This document shows positions 9,259 through 21,461 of a stretch of DNA of 64,000 bases, in pieces. The notes below the pieces were generated by a model that did not search any database, had not been told where the DNA came from, and saw nothing but the letters and a program-made list of their open reading frames with translations. The position numbers were made by a program, and so were the translations under genes. The number at the start of each line of letters is the position of its first letter. Position 1 is the first letter of the stretch. This stretch comes from Dermanyssus gallinae (taxonomy: Eukaryota > Arthropoda > Arachnida > Mesostigmata > Dermanyssidae), in the NCBI GenBank assembly GCA_003439945.1, contig QVRM01001124.1, forward strand, positions 62,001-126,000, read 5' to 3'.

Positions 9259-10909
9259 TAACGTGCAATAATAGTGATACTAATAATCATAATAATATAT
9301 TCATATTAACAAGACTATACTAAACGCAAGAGACAGTTGACTAAAGCTATTGCAATCGATACTTTTCGGTTGCGATTTAACCTAAATAGTGAGAAAAGTA
9401 ACATTTAGAATTGGAGCCCATTTAGCAAATTATATTCGTTTCGGGTTTTTCAAATTAACTTTGCTTTGTTGATTCAAGTTTGGTTTTTAAAATCTGCTTA
9501 GTAAAAGCACTTTGAACCATTGCTGAGGTTGATGTGTCTCCCTGTTTTCCATTGTAAAAAGAATAAGGTATGTATATTTGCATACTTTTAAGTGCATAAT
9601 TGTAAATTATAAAAATACAAGCCGACGGTACCATTTGATGAAAAGATTCGATTCTTTGCGATCTATGTTGACCTGTTTAACCGACGCCGTAACGATTTGT
9701 TGTTCCAGATACTTTGTCTTCATAGAAGGCGTGTTCTACTGCTCGAATTGGGACTACCCTAACACTATTGCTAGTTGGGCAGCCGAAAACAAGATTGGTA
9801 ACTTTGAAGTTCAAAACATTGAAGGTGTCAGGTAAGTGCCACTTTTACTAGAGTCAAGCCTAGCTCGTTGTCCAACAAGGGAACACAAGATATTAATCAA
9901 TGGTAGCAATAATAACAGGGATACATGAGCAACAACAAGATGCCACCAAGCTATGTTGCCATGTTTCCACTTTGCATTTTTTCTGATTTCTTCCTTTTGG
10001 AAAAGAACAAAAACAAAATAAATAGATTGACCGAGAAGCAACTGAAAGCAATAACGTAGCAATAACCAGAGAGTTCTTGTATTGGCTCGCTCGATTGCGC
10101 TCTCTCGCTCTCTCTCTCTACTTGAACCCAATTCCTCTCCATGCGTCATCTGTCTTTCGCGCCTCGCTTGTCTCAACGCACCTCATCTATCGGGATGACT
10201 GCGGCCACCTACCACGACGCAGGTTTGCGCAGTTGAAGCTTCGGCTCGGCCGTCCCTATCTGTATATGCACAGCGGCGATTGCCAGCATCATGTCATCTT
10301 CAACGACCTTCGGCTCCTTAACGAGCAACGCGATGACCCCGACACCTCAAACTATCCAATGCTTCTCGGGCAGAAACTGCATCAACAGGTAGGCTCTCGG
10401 CGGTCCTAGCCTAGTAGTCAATATCTACGTGCCGAATACCAAATAGTATAAAGCCTCGGGTGCAAATTCCACCCAGATTTGCGTTTTATTCTAACCCTAC
10501 TATTCGTACTGGGTCAACAGTTCGTGTGCACATGATGTACGTGATAATAAGGGGGTGCCTCTATGTTGTGTTATGAGAAATACAAGACGGCGCATATACA
10601 AAATGCATACGAAAGGTACACGTAGTACGAGTTAGAAAGCGCATGATGTTCTGTCCAACCAATATAGCATATTTCCTCATCCCTTCTGTCTTTTACATAC
10701 ATATATATTGCACTCCCATTTAGGTGAATACAACGTGCCAGCTCTGTTGCAAAGGCCCCGCGGAATGGATTGTCACGGATCATCCTAAGATGAAGTTTGA
10801 CCCCAGTCATATATGCAGCACGTGCAATCAGGCTATTAATTACGACGCGGAGGGGAAGAGGAAGTACAACTTCAAGTTATTCGCATACACCGACTGGAGC
10901 CAGCTTTAA
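7861..10909 (+). CDS. SNAPC3: snRNA-activating protein complex subunit 3 (SNAP50), 5' end incomplete
   Basis: SNAPC3 is a core subunit of SNAPc, which binds the proximal sequence element of snRNA promoters for pol II and pol III. Proposed exons are 7861-8124, 9646-9831, 10223-10388 and 10724-10909 (stop), all with GT-AG boundaries and matching phases. Exon 1 holds LDAILTVSLFR and FAVLGSTTLQNLV, matching the family's conserved strand and VLGSxTL motif. Exon 2 holds CLTDAV and YFVFIEGVFYCSNWDYPN. Exon 3 holds LRLGRPYLYMHSGDCQH and FNDLRLL, the family's HxGDCxH signature. Exon 4 holds two Cys pairs (CQLC, CSTC) around PAEWIVTD, the zinc-binding C-terminus. The true start is uncertain: a Met at 7904 is possible, but known proteins are longer (about 380-410 aa against about 266 here), so upstream exons are probable. 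Intron 1 carries (TA)n tracts and a MITE-like element. The acceptor before 9646 is weak; a stronger one before 9709 is in the same phase. Confidence 0.88.
8182..8252. repeat. (TA)n microsatellite in SNAPC3 intron 1
   Basis: About 71 bp of uninterrupted TA immediately abutting the left terminal repeat of the adjacent element. This fits insertion at a TA target. Confidence 0.96.
8253..8889. mobile_element. MITE-like element with about 75-bp terminal inverted repeats
   Basis: The left end (8253-8330) and the reverse complement of the right end (about 8815-8889) share CCAGAACAG, AATAATAAGAATTG and CTCGTTAAAGCAAATATTTT over about 75 bp, with roughly 75% identity by eye. Both ends are flanked by (TA)n (right tract about 8887-8927), fitting the TA target preference of Tc1/mariner elements. 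No transposase is encoded in the about 640 bp, so it would be non-autonomous. It lies in SNAPC3 intron 1. Confidence 0.7.
8354..8453. repeat. Internal hairpin nested in the MITE
   Basis: Arms of about 35 bp (8354-8388 and 8419-8453) pair with only two or three mismatches: TTGAGTGCATGCAT and GACTGTGTGGCGA against their complement. The loop is about 30 bp. It is a second inverted repeat inside the outer terminal repeats. Confidence 0.85.
8928..9645. other. Remainder of SNAPC3 intron 1
   Basis: Contains a (TA)n tract at about 9221-9256 and AT-rich sequence without recognisable genes. Confidence 0.6.
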
Positions 10910-11209
10910 TTACGACTACGTGTGAACTGAGTAAGCTGTCCTCGCCTTAGGATCTTTCTACAAGGAAAGCCGGGCAACAGAGACAGATTGGAACCTGCTG
11001 TTGGTACCGGCAGGAAGCGTCAGTGTGGTAATGACATGCCTATACAAACATCGAATCATAAATGATTCATTATACTGTATATTGGAATATGTACATAAAG
11101 CGCATTGCAGGTTCGTACTCCAGAAAACAGTTGTTGTTGTTGTTGTTTCTAGAGGCTATGCGTGTTGGTTTGTAAGTGATCTCCTAACGAAATCAAAACC
11201 GAACACGCA
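10910..11209. other. SNAPC3 3' flank
   Basis: Presumed 3' UTR and downstream sequence with a short (GTT)n at about 11132-11147. No canonical AATAAA is obvious near the stop. Confidence 0.4.
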
Positions 11210-11345
11210 CAAGTGAAAACCCTCATATACACTGACGATTTTGTCGTCTACTCAGGGCTAAATCAATCTAATATAAATTCTTGCAATTCGTCACAAGAGC
11301 CAACCTCTTGTGAAGAACTAGCTTTCTCAACATTGTGAGAAAGTT
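11210..11345 (+). mobile_element. LINE reverse-transcriptase remnant with a YxDD motif
   Basis: One frame reads KTLIYTDDFVVYSGLNQ before running into stops. This resembles the catalytic (F/Y)xDD strand of LINE reverse transcriptases, whose usual form is YADDFVIY. The surrounding conserved blocks are lost, so this is a short, dead fragment lying between the two convergent genes. Confidence 0.5.
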
Positions 11346-12035
11346 TAAAACATTGAACTTGTCTTGGTAGTCGACCTTAGTAGCCGCAATCGCCTCGCAA
11401 TGCCTTTAACCTCGTTCTGTGTTGAGGAGATCAGAAGGAGCATTTGGCCAACTGGGAGCTGAGGATCGCAGATATACTTGGAAGAGATTGAGTTACAAAC
11501 ACCGACACAAGATTTGCTCTATATTTGAAGTGCACAATGTCACGCAAAGACAGTTTATCAACAGTGAGGAAGAATTTCACTATGTATAAACGGAATGCAA
11601 ATGTAAGGTTCTGCGCAACGACGCAATCTTATCAATTAAGACAACACCTACTAAAAATAAAGACACACATAATTTAAGTTAACTTTTGTAAACAAACAAC
11701 AGTATTACACTTTTATTAATGATCAACGGAGTGAAGAAGATGGCCGGTGACTCTGGCTGTAGGAGTTGCGAATTTGTTCCCGCGCGACATATACCCTTTC
11801 GTAGCGATCATTCTTGAGAATTGCATATTTAGGTCAACATTATAATTGAACAAAAATGAAACATTCCATATATGGCTTTCCCAACTGACTACCATGTGTT
11901 CTATCTAAAAATATTAAGTTTCTTAAAAGTATAGAGTTTGCCTATTCATTGCCACCCTTCATTAAATTCATAGGTCACATCACTCCCTCCTCTTCACGTA
12001 GAGATGATCTCAGTCCTCGTTGTCCTCGACTCAAT
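11346..12035. other. Intergenic, probable PCBD 3' UTR at its right end
   Basis: No other gene seen. TTTATT at about 11714-11719 reads AATAAA on the - strand, about 320 bp past the dehydratase stop codon, and could be its polyadenylation signal. Confidence 0.4.
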
Positions 12036-12849
12036 TTAACTGCTCGTTTTGGCGGCAGCTTCGTCGACGAACTTTGCCAAGCGCACATCTCGCATTGAAA
12101 GGCCCTTGACGTCGTGACTCACGAGAGTAATGTCAACCTTGTTGTAGACATTACTCCACTCCGGGTGGTGGTTCATCTTCTCAGCTCGCAGAGCCACGCG
12201 CGACATAAGACCAAACGCCTCGTTGAAGTCGCGTAGAGTGATTACCTTCTGAATTGCATCTCTGTCCTGCATGCAACAATAACGAATCATTAATAAATAA
12301 CAGCACTGTACACAAAAAAATAACAAAGACGCACACAATTGCACATTTTGAGAGAAAGAGTCCACCTTCGGTCGATGCGATTTGTATTGCCACAAATAGG
12401 GACGATCGAACGAACTTCTGCTATACGGATATATATATATATATATATGGCAACTTCGACTTTTTGTGATCGTGACGCCATAAACATCGACAAAAAACCT
12501 CACCAAGCTTAGCTCATATGTAGACTACTAAGTAGGGTTAATTCACGTCATCTATGGCGTGTGTTGAGTCGGCGCAGTCATTAAGGATTTAAATCATAAA
12601 TGAAATAAGTAACAATTAAGGAGTACTAGTAGAGCTGCTAGGGGTTATGTAGGTAGATAGGATAATTCCATGTGTATTTATAAATACGTTAGTGTATTTA
12701 ATGGGGGATTTTACCTTGAGGTGAGTCCATCCGTTCTTAAGCAAGGGCTCCAAGTGCTCCGAACGTTCGGCTTCGGTTAATTTTGTACTAGTTCGGCCGC
12801 TCATCGCTCGACTGGCAACGGTTAACAGCGGACGTCCAATGAAGCGCAT
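12036..12849 (-). CDS. Pterin-4a-carbinolamine dehydratase (PCBD/DCoH), two exons
   Basis: The enzyme dehydrates 4a-hydroxytetrahydrobiopterin, recycling the cofactor of aromatic amino acid hydroxylases; in vertebrates it is also an HNF1 dimerisation cofactor. Exon 1 is 12715-12849 and exon 2 is 12036-12266 on the - strand. The junction is CTCAAG|GTAAAA and TGCATGCAG|GACAGA, phase 0. The 121-residue product compares with 104-130 in animal homologues. It contains the signature [16 protein letters not shown] followed by [13 protein letters not shown], giving the H-H-P...H catalytic pattern. The Met at 12849 lies two bases after an acceptor (TTGATTACAG), so at least one 5' UTR exon probably exists upstream. 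The first 15 residues ([15 protein letters not shown]) are basic and hydrophobic before a second Met, which could be a mitochondrial presequence as in PCBD2; internal initiation would give a cytosolic form. Intron 1 contains (TA)n at about 12428-12448. Confidence 0.95.
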
Positions 12850-13589
12850 TCCTGTAATCAACGATAACCAACAACGTACAGAACACGTACGAAACAACCG
12901 AAATTGCCAATACAAAAACAACGACACTAGTTAGGTGAGGAAAACATTCAAATGAGATGCGCTCGATTGCGAGATTTGATGAGCTCATTGGGGGCTAAGA
13001 AAGTGTAAATGTTTAATTTCGGGAACATCACTGTTTTTCTCTCATCTTATAATTGAATAAACGTTTCCCACTAATGACGGCCGTAGTCGTGTAAGCGGGA
13101 AAAAAACGACAAAGACAAAACACAGTTATGTAAACAGATCATGTCAAAAACTATAATTTTGAGATCAATAATGTAAGCTATGTCTAAAGACAATTGGCGG
13201 CCGATGTCGTCGATCAAAATACCAATAGAAATGTACCATAAACGCGTCGCGTGCCAGAGCCAAGCCCCTTACCCTGGCAGTCTGCCCCACGCGTCGATGA
13301 TGACTCCCCACCCCTATGATGCTCCCCCGAGACTATTGCCTTTCCAGGCACATTTCTGTCAGACAACCTCTCTTACGCCTAGGCCAAGCAAAAAGCCTTA
13401 CTATCTATCGCCCTGGGGGACGCTCTATATTCTGATTACGTTCATACGTTGCCGTTAAAATGTCCGTTTTATTCGATGCGGCATAAGATGGTTTTGCGCC
13501 TCGTCGATCTACGTGCACGCAACGACTGTAGATGAAGTATGGTAGGGAGTTACAGATGGTCGCCAATAAACGTGTATATTGTATTTGTA
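12850..13589. other. PCBD upstream flank, no further gene recognised
   Basis: Should contain the promoter and any 5' non-coding exon of the dehydratase. I cannot place either from sequence alone. Confidence 0.4.
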
Positions 13590-14424
13590 TAGATAGGAAA
13601 CGTGCTTTTGACAGGGTCGATCATAAATAAGATCGACGAATTAAGAGCGTTCAACAAGAGAAGTCAACAAATAAAGAGCGCTCGAGGTTCATTCAGAGAC
13701 CTGCGAATGGATCACAGAGTTTTTGCGCTACCAATCTTTCCGAACCAACCGGGAGCGGGCCTTAAGCAGCCCGGTGTCAACCGGTGATGACACTGACAAC
13801 GGCTATACCCACAATACAACAATATCAGTATGCAACTTTCTGTTCATAAGTATCTCGTTTCAAAACACGGCTCCTCCAAGCTAAACTACCAACTCAATGG
13901 GTCAACACTGCCAATGTGACGCAGGATCTTGGAGTCTTAATCGCGACGAACCTCACTGCATTCTCCGCGCATATCAAATAACTAGGCAAGTCAGCATATA
14001 TGCTTAATTTCGCGTTTTTGTCGTAAGGAAGTCTACTGCTACAATGAATCTTCGGTTGTACAAATCGATTGTGTTGTCCAAACGTTTATACTGTTCAACC
14101 ATATGGCCTTCGAAATTCGTGTAAATATATAGGTATGATTGCATATGTGCAAATTAGTTTCCTAAAAAGACTCCGCAGACAATGTGACGTCAAATCAAAC
14201 GACGATGTTGTTTAACCGCCCTTAATAAACACACTAAGAAATAATGACAAACGGGTTCTAGTTCACCTTGTAAGTGCCAACCTTATTGATCACTTTTTGA
14301 AATGTGGCCGAACAATCGCAAACGCCAAATATAGGTATGTGCCATCTAGAACGGAGCACATCAATAATATGTACGCCTCCTCCTGGGACCAGTCTTTCCT
14401 CGCCCTTTATTTCGTGAATAAATA
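13590..14424 (+). mobile_element. Decayed LINE, 3' half of reverse transcriptase
   Basis: Pieces in shifting frames are recognisable in order. RAFDRVDHK comes first (the palm aspartate block, AFDxVxH). NVTQDLGVLIATNLTAFSAH follows (the DLGV block after the catalytic motif). Then come LRLYKSIVLS, a SFLKRLRRQCDVKS-like segment (VQxxFLKRL) and LINTLRNNDKRVLVHLVSANL. The last open piece ends FLALYFVNK at a TAA near 14424. This order is that of Jockey/CR1-type LINEs. Stops, frameshifts and a large deletion between the first two blocks show it is dead. Confidence 0.6.
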
Positions 14425-15475
14425 AGCTTATATTCTATTTTGATGGCAATCGTGTACTTAATATACTAGGAAATCATCCCTCTGACACGCTCCATGGGGC
14501 AGAGTTACCTTTTAACATTCTAGTCTATTAATAAATTTACATCTAAAAACTCGCCGTAGACGACAGCAACAACAATCAAAACAACAACAACAACAACAAT
14601 AACAAGGACAACGTTGATCTGGCAGGCTTTTGATCAATTCTACAAGCTTTTCGATATATACTCCGACGAAGTAAGAAACTCTTAAGGATGATCCGAGAAT
14701 ATCCTCAATATATACTGTACATCAACTATTATGTGCCATGAAAATATTATCGTAGTCTAAAAGTGGATTAATCGTCTCCCGAAAATATCTCGAATGCACG
14801 GGAATAGAGTACAACGGGTAGCCTATATTCTTTCTTGTTCCACACGCGGAGACCTTCTTCAACGGACAAGAGTTGGGACCAAGTCTCAACAAAACCATCA
14901 GAATGGCAATCCACACTTCGACGCAAAGTAGGCCAATGGTGCAGTAACAACAACAACAACAACAACAACAAGAATCATGGCAACAACAACGATAACTTTT
15001 GGAGCGTCAGCCAAGAGACTTTACCTGGAACGCGAAACGAAATTTACGCGAATTCGTCTCGATTCCACAGCGGCGGTAGCGGGGGAGGGACCGGAAAGGA
15101 ACGCACAGCGATTACGGTTGATCCATTAAACGCTTGACCTACTATGTCTTACGCAGCCCGGAGACCGATGAACGACGGTTCACAAACAAACAGAACTCAA
15201 AGAGAGATCAATGATGGCAAAGAAAGCCGAAATACTCGCGCGTCGACGTAAATACGTTCGACGTCACTCCACCACGCTCTCCACTTTCCACGCTAGCCGG
15301 CGTTCGAAACGCATTGGTTGGCCATTCAACGACGAAAGCTCTTAAGTTACAGCAGCAGCACTCAACGGACAGAGGGTGTATATGATTTGACAGACCAATG
15401 ACAAATGTGGGTGTGTGTATTGCATATACATATATGTCTGAGTGTACATAATCTACACGGAATAACGATATATAT

Positions 15476-15529
<54 letters not shown>

Positions 15530-15735
15530 TTGTCGTTGGGTGTTGCAGGCAGTACCCACTTCGTGCAAAGTTGTCGAGTATATTATAGACGTCACTTAAA
15601 CTAGTAGAATACGCAAACTATTCACTAGATTCGCGGGCACGTTCGCGTGTGACGCCTCGCACGACCCAAATCCACTTTTCTTCCTTGCTGAGTGAGTCTC
15701 ACCGCATTAAGGCGGGTTACTACTGCGCGAACCTG
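14425..15735. other. Intergenic with short (CAA)n and (TA)n tracts
   Basis: (CAA)n occurs at about 14576-14602 and 14946-14972, and (TA)n at about 15478-15526. No conserved coding sequence is seen. The 100-codon + frame at 14835-15137 depends on the CAA tract. Confidence 0.45.
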
Positions 15736-18035
15736 ATTTCTCTGTCCTTCGTCGTCGTCGTTGTCGTTGTCGTTGTCAGCGTTGTTATAACTGTTTTTTT
15801 TTGTTGTTGTTGTCTTTGTTGTCGCCGCCGCCGCCGCCGCCGTTAACACTAACTTATGCACATCATCGTTGTTGTTATTGTTGTTGCCTGTTAGGTAATA
15901 GATATTCCATGGTTTTATTTTGTTTAGTTTGCTTGTTTGCTGGCTGATGCTGTTGCTGTTGCTGCTGCTGTCGTGTTGTTATGCGGACAGTGAATGACAG
16001 AGGCTTTGCCGCTTCGACAGCAGCAGCAGCAGCGGCAACAATTTGAATTTTGGCGCCACTCTGTCCGCGCGGCTGCATTCAACCGCCAGTCGACAAAAGG
16101 ACAACTGCAGCCGCAGCAGCAGCAGCAGCAGCAGAAACAATAACACCAGTATAGATAGACACCGCCCCGCCACCCCCCCACCTCTTCTCCTTCACCCCCT
16201 CCCCCCTCCTTCCCCCCGTCTCGTCGATAGCCATAGCTGTTTTGGTGTTATGGTGGGGGCAGTGCTGGTGGTGGAGGTGGTGATGCAGTGAGTAAATTGT
16301 TCTTGAGATTTGTTGTTGTTGTTGTGGTTGTTGTTGTTGTTGTTGCTGCTGCTGCTGCGGCTACAATTGGTTCTACCGCGGTATCTACCGTTATTTACTA
16401 TAATCATCATCATAAGGATAATAATAATAATAACAATAATAATAATAGTACCGCCGCTGCAGCTTCTGCTGTTGATGCGGCAGCCTATAGCTAGGTAAGT
16501 TGGTGGTGGATGCTCTTCTCCTGCTGCTGGTGGAGCTGCTGATGTTGTTGTTGTTGTTGTTGGTGATTGTAGTGGTGGTGATGGTAGTGCAGCAGTTGAT
16601 TCTGTTGTTGTTGTTCTTGTTGTAGTTGTTGTTGTTTTTATTCTGGCTGTCTTCTGTAGCTGCTGCTGCTGCCGCCGCTGTTGTTGTTGTTGTGGTTTTT
16701 GTTGTTCTATCCGAACAACGACCGGCCGTCCGCTGCCACTGTCTGTCTATCTGTCTTTCTGTCTGTCTGTATGTCTATCTCTGTGTCTTCTATGTATCAA
16801 TGTCGACCGACCGAGATGTTTTGTTGTTGTTGGCTCTATGAGATGACTGGTGTGGAATAGTGGTGTGTCTTTCTACCTATCTATATATATCTATCTGTGC
16901 ATAGTGGTGGTGGTGGTGACGACGGTGGTTATTGGTGAGTCTATGGTGTATGCAGATGAAGCCGACACAACAGCAACAACAACAACACAATAACATCATC
17001 ACCACAACAACAACAACAACAACAATAACACGACGGTCGGGCGGGCGGTGTCAGTGGCTGTAGCCGCCACGGGGTGTGGGTGTGTACCATCATCATAACA
17101 ACAACAACAACAAAAACCACCGTCATTTCATCATAATCATCACTATCATCCTCGGTTGCCAACCGATGAGGTCGCCGTGCCTTTCTTCCGCGGCAGTGGT
17201 GGTGATGGTGATGGAGATGGTATAGTGGTTAGGGGTGGTTGCGATGGTGTAGTGGTTAATTGTGGTGGTTGCGGCTCGTGTCTCGCTGCTGGTTCGTTGC
17301 CGTATACAGTTCACCTCTCTCATCGTAATCATTGTCGCCGTCGTCGTCATTAACCGCCTCATCGTTAACGCCATCGTTAGTATCGTCGTCGTCGTCTTCA
17401 TCGTCGTCGGGGGTGGCGGCGTGCTAACTAGGCGGGGGTTCCGCCGTGTACTGCGGGGGTTCCGCTGTGTACTGCGGGGGTGTCCTTTACTTCGGATCGC
17501 TCTCTGTCTGCCTGTCGTTTTTGTCCCTCTCCCGTTTCGGTCGCGCGTGTTGTTGTGCAGTGATCAGGATCAGGAGCAGCAGAAAATGGGGGGTGATTTG
17601 GCTCTGCGGCCGAAGCCGACGCCAACGGGATAATGAGATGAGATAGAGATCTCGATCGGAAATGACATTTCACCACCACCACCACCCCCTTCACCCACCC
17701 ACCCGACCCATTCTTTTGTGTCGTGTTAATTGTTGCCCTTGTGGTTGTAGTTGTTGCTACTGCTGCTGTTGTTGTAGCTGCTAATGGTGTTGTTGGTGTT
17801 GTTGTTGTTATAAGTGCCCGTGGTTGACGTGATTATTCGTGTCTGGTGTGGTCTCCGTGAACGAACGCCGAAATTCGTAGTGTTGTTGGCTGAAGGGGAA
17901 GGCCTGGGGGTCTTCTCTCAATCTACTGCTGCCGCTGATTATGGTGGTGCTGTCTTGCGTGGACTTCGCCACGTTCCTCACGTCTTCAACAACGCGTTCT
18001 CGTCGTCGTCATCGTCGTCGCTGGGGGCGATGCTG
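15736..18035. repeat. Triplet-repeat-rich block (GTT/CAA, GCT/CAG, GTC, GGT)
   Basis: Many short trinucleotide arrays are packed together, for example (GTC/GTT)n at 15745-15775, (GCC)n at 15824-15842, (CAG)n at 16020-16034 and 16104-16135, (GTT)n at 16308-16345 and 16540-16562, (AAT)n at 16418-16448, (CAA)n at 16971-17030, and GGGGTTCCGC repeats at 17434-17482. Nearly every frame is open as homopolymer-like peptides (V, L, N, T, C runs), so no reading frame can be preferred. Such clusters often lie in 5' UTRs or long introns of arthropod regulatory genes, but no exon can be proven here. Confidence 0.85.
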
Positions 18036-18467
18036 ATGTTTTTGTGATATTATTATTGTTCTTCTTGACGTCGTGCTCATCAGGATTTACCATCTTTCTT
18101 CACCATCTCCACACCAACGGGTACCTATCGGGCTCTAGCTTCACCATCGTCTGTCGTGAGACAAGAGGTCGTGAGCAACGCGGTGAACTCACTCTAGCTA
18201 CATACACGCCGAAGAAGACACACCATCGAGTCGTCGCAGGTGAGCGAGAGGTGGTGGTGATACGATGCCTCCCCTTCTTGAAGGGCGGGGTCTTCTTGTT
18301 TCGCTTGTTTGGCTGGACACTCACTTCGGGCCTCTTACTGGGGCCCGTTGCGATCTGCTGTCTCGTGTCTCATTTTGTCGTCTTCTATCTTGCAAGCGAG
18401 AGCTCTGGTTGGCATCTCTATGATGACATCGTTCTTCACGATGAACTAATCCTCCTTTTCTACGTGA

Positions 18468-18506
<39 letters not shown>

Positions 18507-18748
18507 TCATATTTATTTCACTCATATTGAGTATGCATATAACATAGATAATTATACAGATTATACAATTATACAGTCAGCTGGTCGCGGCATGTTATTC
18601 GAGAGAGGCAGTGCAGTGATCGCTTTGCAAGAGCCAGCCAGGCAGACGCATGAAACTTCGTACACGCCTGAAAGCACAGTCGACAGGTGCACTCCGTGTA
18701 CTCCTCGTGGAAGCTCGTTTTCGAACAGACCAGGTGATGATAGCCATG

Positions 18749-18782
<34 letters not shown>

Positions 18783-19096
18783 TGTTTCAACCTCTGCCAC
18801 CGCAGCTAATGATTTGTATGATGACTCTCCTCTTTGTCATTCACCACCATCATCACTCGTCCAGTAACAAACACCTCGACATTTGCTATTACAACAGCAG
18901 CAGCAGCAAAAACAACTACAAAACAATGAATCAATCAACTACTCCTACTATTTATATTTCTATTATTCACGCGGTTACGGCTCATTAATTCATTCTTTGA
19001 TTCATCACTTTGCTCATTCAGCACGATTCTATACTCGCTCGTAATGCTCAAAACAGAAATAGAATGCAAGAAGAACTATATGCCGACATATATAAG
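18036..19096. other. Intergenic with (TA)n tracts
   Basis: TA tracts at about 18475-18503 and 18751-18780. The 167-codon frame at 18044-18547 shows no family motif and ends through a TA tract. Confidence 0.4.
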
Positions 19097-19298
19097 ACCG
19101 AGCAAGGTGGCTTAGTGGCAAAGCCTTTGCCTTGCATTCGGGAGGACCGGGTTCGAGACCCAGACCGGCCACTCTTAAATTGGTTTGCATGGTTTCCAAT
19201 TTAGACAAGGTAAATGCCGGAGTGGAGTAAACTTAGCCATGACATGAAAAATCCGTACACGGGCAATTGCCTTACGGGAAATCTAAAAAAAAAAAAAA
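19097..19298 (+). mobile_element. SINE-A copy, full length
   Basis: Starts ACCGAGCAAGG with A box TGGCTTAGTGG and B box GGTTCGAGACC. The CTTAAATTGGTTTGCATGG body, GCCGGAGTGGAGTAAAC and ACGGGCAATTGCCTTACGGG follow, ending in an A run of about 14. The order head, body, A-tail is that of a tRNA-derived SINE transcribed by pol III. Confidence 0.9.
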
Positions 19299-19456
19299 TA
19301 TATGTATGCCTTGACTGACGGCACACATGATATGAACATAATGGAGGAGTGATTGATTCATTGGTGGATGATATTACGGTGATTGACAGTTTGCTGGTCT
19401 TTGTCACCGTTATGAGAACCATCAATGATCAACAGTAATCATAATACTAATACCTC

Positions 19457-19532
<76 letters not shown>
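19457..19532. repeat. (TA)n microsatellite with TG/CA interruptions
   Basis: Three TA blocks separated by ATGTATA and ATACATA islands. Confidence 0.95.
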
Positions 19533-19536
<4 letters not shown>

Positions 19537-19916
19537 GACCCATAAGGCATTCTGTTTACACTCGATTGGACTCTCTGAACCGCTCTTAAGGCCTCGGTGA
19601 GAGCTAGCGCTGTGCCGACAGGCTTTAACGTTCAATTTACTACTTACATTCCCAATTACTTTAAGTTGTTTGTTTTCCTGATTCGCGTATAGTTTCGCGT
19701 GGAACCGTCACCATTTGCCGAAACCGATCTTAGCCGCTCAAGTGTTCTCTCTGTTGATTTTGTTAGTGGCTGTATTGGACGTCGCCGACCTCATTGTGGT
19801 CGTCCGGCAGAAAGACTGGCAGCGTCAAACTTTGTGCTCGTAACTATATCAGTATGTCTTAGATGTCGAGTCTAGTCCCTGATTGGGAAATTGATTTAGT
19901 GATAGCGTACCGGTTG

Positions 19917-19917
<1 letters not shown>
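19533..19917. other. No gene recognised
   Basis: Spacer between two TA arrays; nothing identifiable. Confidence 0.45.

Positions 19918-19986
<69 letters not shown>
19918..19986. repeat. (TA)n microsatellite
   Basis: Uninterrupted TA over about 69 bp. Confidence 0.97.
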
Positions 19987-19989
<3 letters not shown>

Positions 19990-21426
19990 AAAAACAATGA
20001 TATAAACATATTGTAGGTTGTAGGTTGCTTCTTTTTGTTGAATGGTGGTGTTTTTGCTACATCTACGTATATGGATTTTTTTTATTTGAACCTTTTGCAT
20101 AAACACGGCACACTGATTGGTTCTATATATATACAGTTTTGTTATATCGAAAGGATGGTGATTATAACCCTCTTATTTTATGAATAACCAGTTTCAAAAT
20201 ATGCTTACCCACCGGAGCAGTGATTCCTATATATATATGCATACATATATACTCATTTTATTGAAAACTATATATTTCTAGATGAAACCTATATGGGTGG
20301 CTTGGCCACATATTGGCGCGACCGTACAAGGGAAGCAGGGAAGGGAAAACCGTCAGAAGTCGAAATTAAGACAGGAGATCGCGTCCGAAGGGTATTCGTC
20401 GTGCCGGAGCCGCACCAACGATTCTTAGTGTCGGAGTTGCCGATCATCTTTCACACTCCGTTGCGTCAACCATAATAATAATAATAATTATTATTATTAT
20501 TATTATTATGTTTCATCATTCTTGTCAAGTGTGCACAACTATGAGGTGTCGTTGTTCACTGGCTCACTATTATTAATTATATTATCAATAGTATTATTCT
20601 TGGCTGTGGCTTGCAGAATTCAGCAATGTAGGTTTTACTACTGTAGTTGTAGTAGTAACAGTAGTAGTTTGTACTATGGCAGTCGGCGTCACCGTGGTTC
20701 TCCTGTCTTTGCGTAGTAGCCGCAAGAAGCGTCGCTCACAAATGTGAGCAGAAGAAGCGTGTGCGAATTAATTAAGTCAGCGGTCATCGACAGCCGGAGG
20801 CCATTGAAGTCGAAGACAATAAAAGACAGACTCGGGACTCGGGCTGTAGGCTGATGAGGTATGATGTCTCATCTCAGCATCTCTTCACCGCATCTCTCAC
20901 CACACGTTCGATATGTTGCCACCAGCAGTAGCACCAGCGAAAACCGTAACTGAGCAAAAGTAGCGTGCCTATTTTCCACCTATATTATTGTGTCTTGTGG
21001 CAATTGGCGTAACGCCTTCTGATTGATGTTGAACATGACGGCGGCTCTCGGCATCTCGGAGTCAGGTCATTCATTTTGGTCTCAATCATGCCGTGATCGG
21101 AACTCGCCGTAACCCACTGTTCGTCTGTCGGATGGACGCTATACATAGTCGCCGAATTTAAGTCTCTCAAAATTGCTGTGTCGCACCACTCCGTGCCTGC
21201 CACAATGGCTGTACAATGACTTTGTTGTGTTGTAGAGATATGATTTTTGTCATTTCCGCTGCTGCTGCTGATGTCGTTTGCATGATTAAGCGTCATGTGA
21301 GCCATCGTTGTTGGCTTGCACTAGAGTTAGTTTCTCTTCGTGGATCACAGATGATCTGCTTGGTAATAAGCTCTCATTTGACTGGAAGGACCGAAAATTG
21401 CTCCCAAAATGGATACGCATATATAT

Positions 21427-21461
<35 letters not shown>

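Noticed and set aside
19097..19170. Functional tRNA gene in the SINE-A head
   Set aside because: The same head recurs with a common non-tRNA body and an A tail, so it is a SINE.
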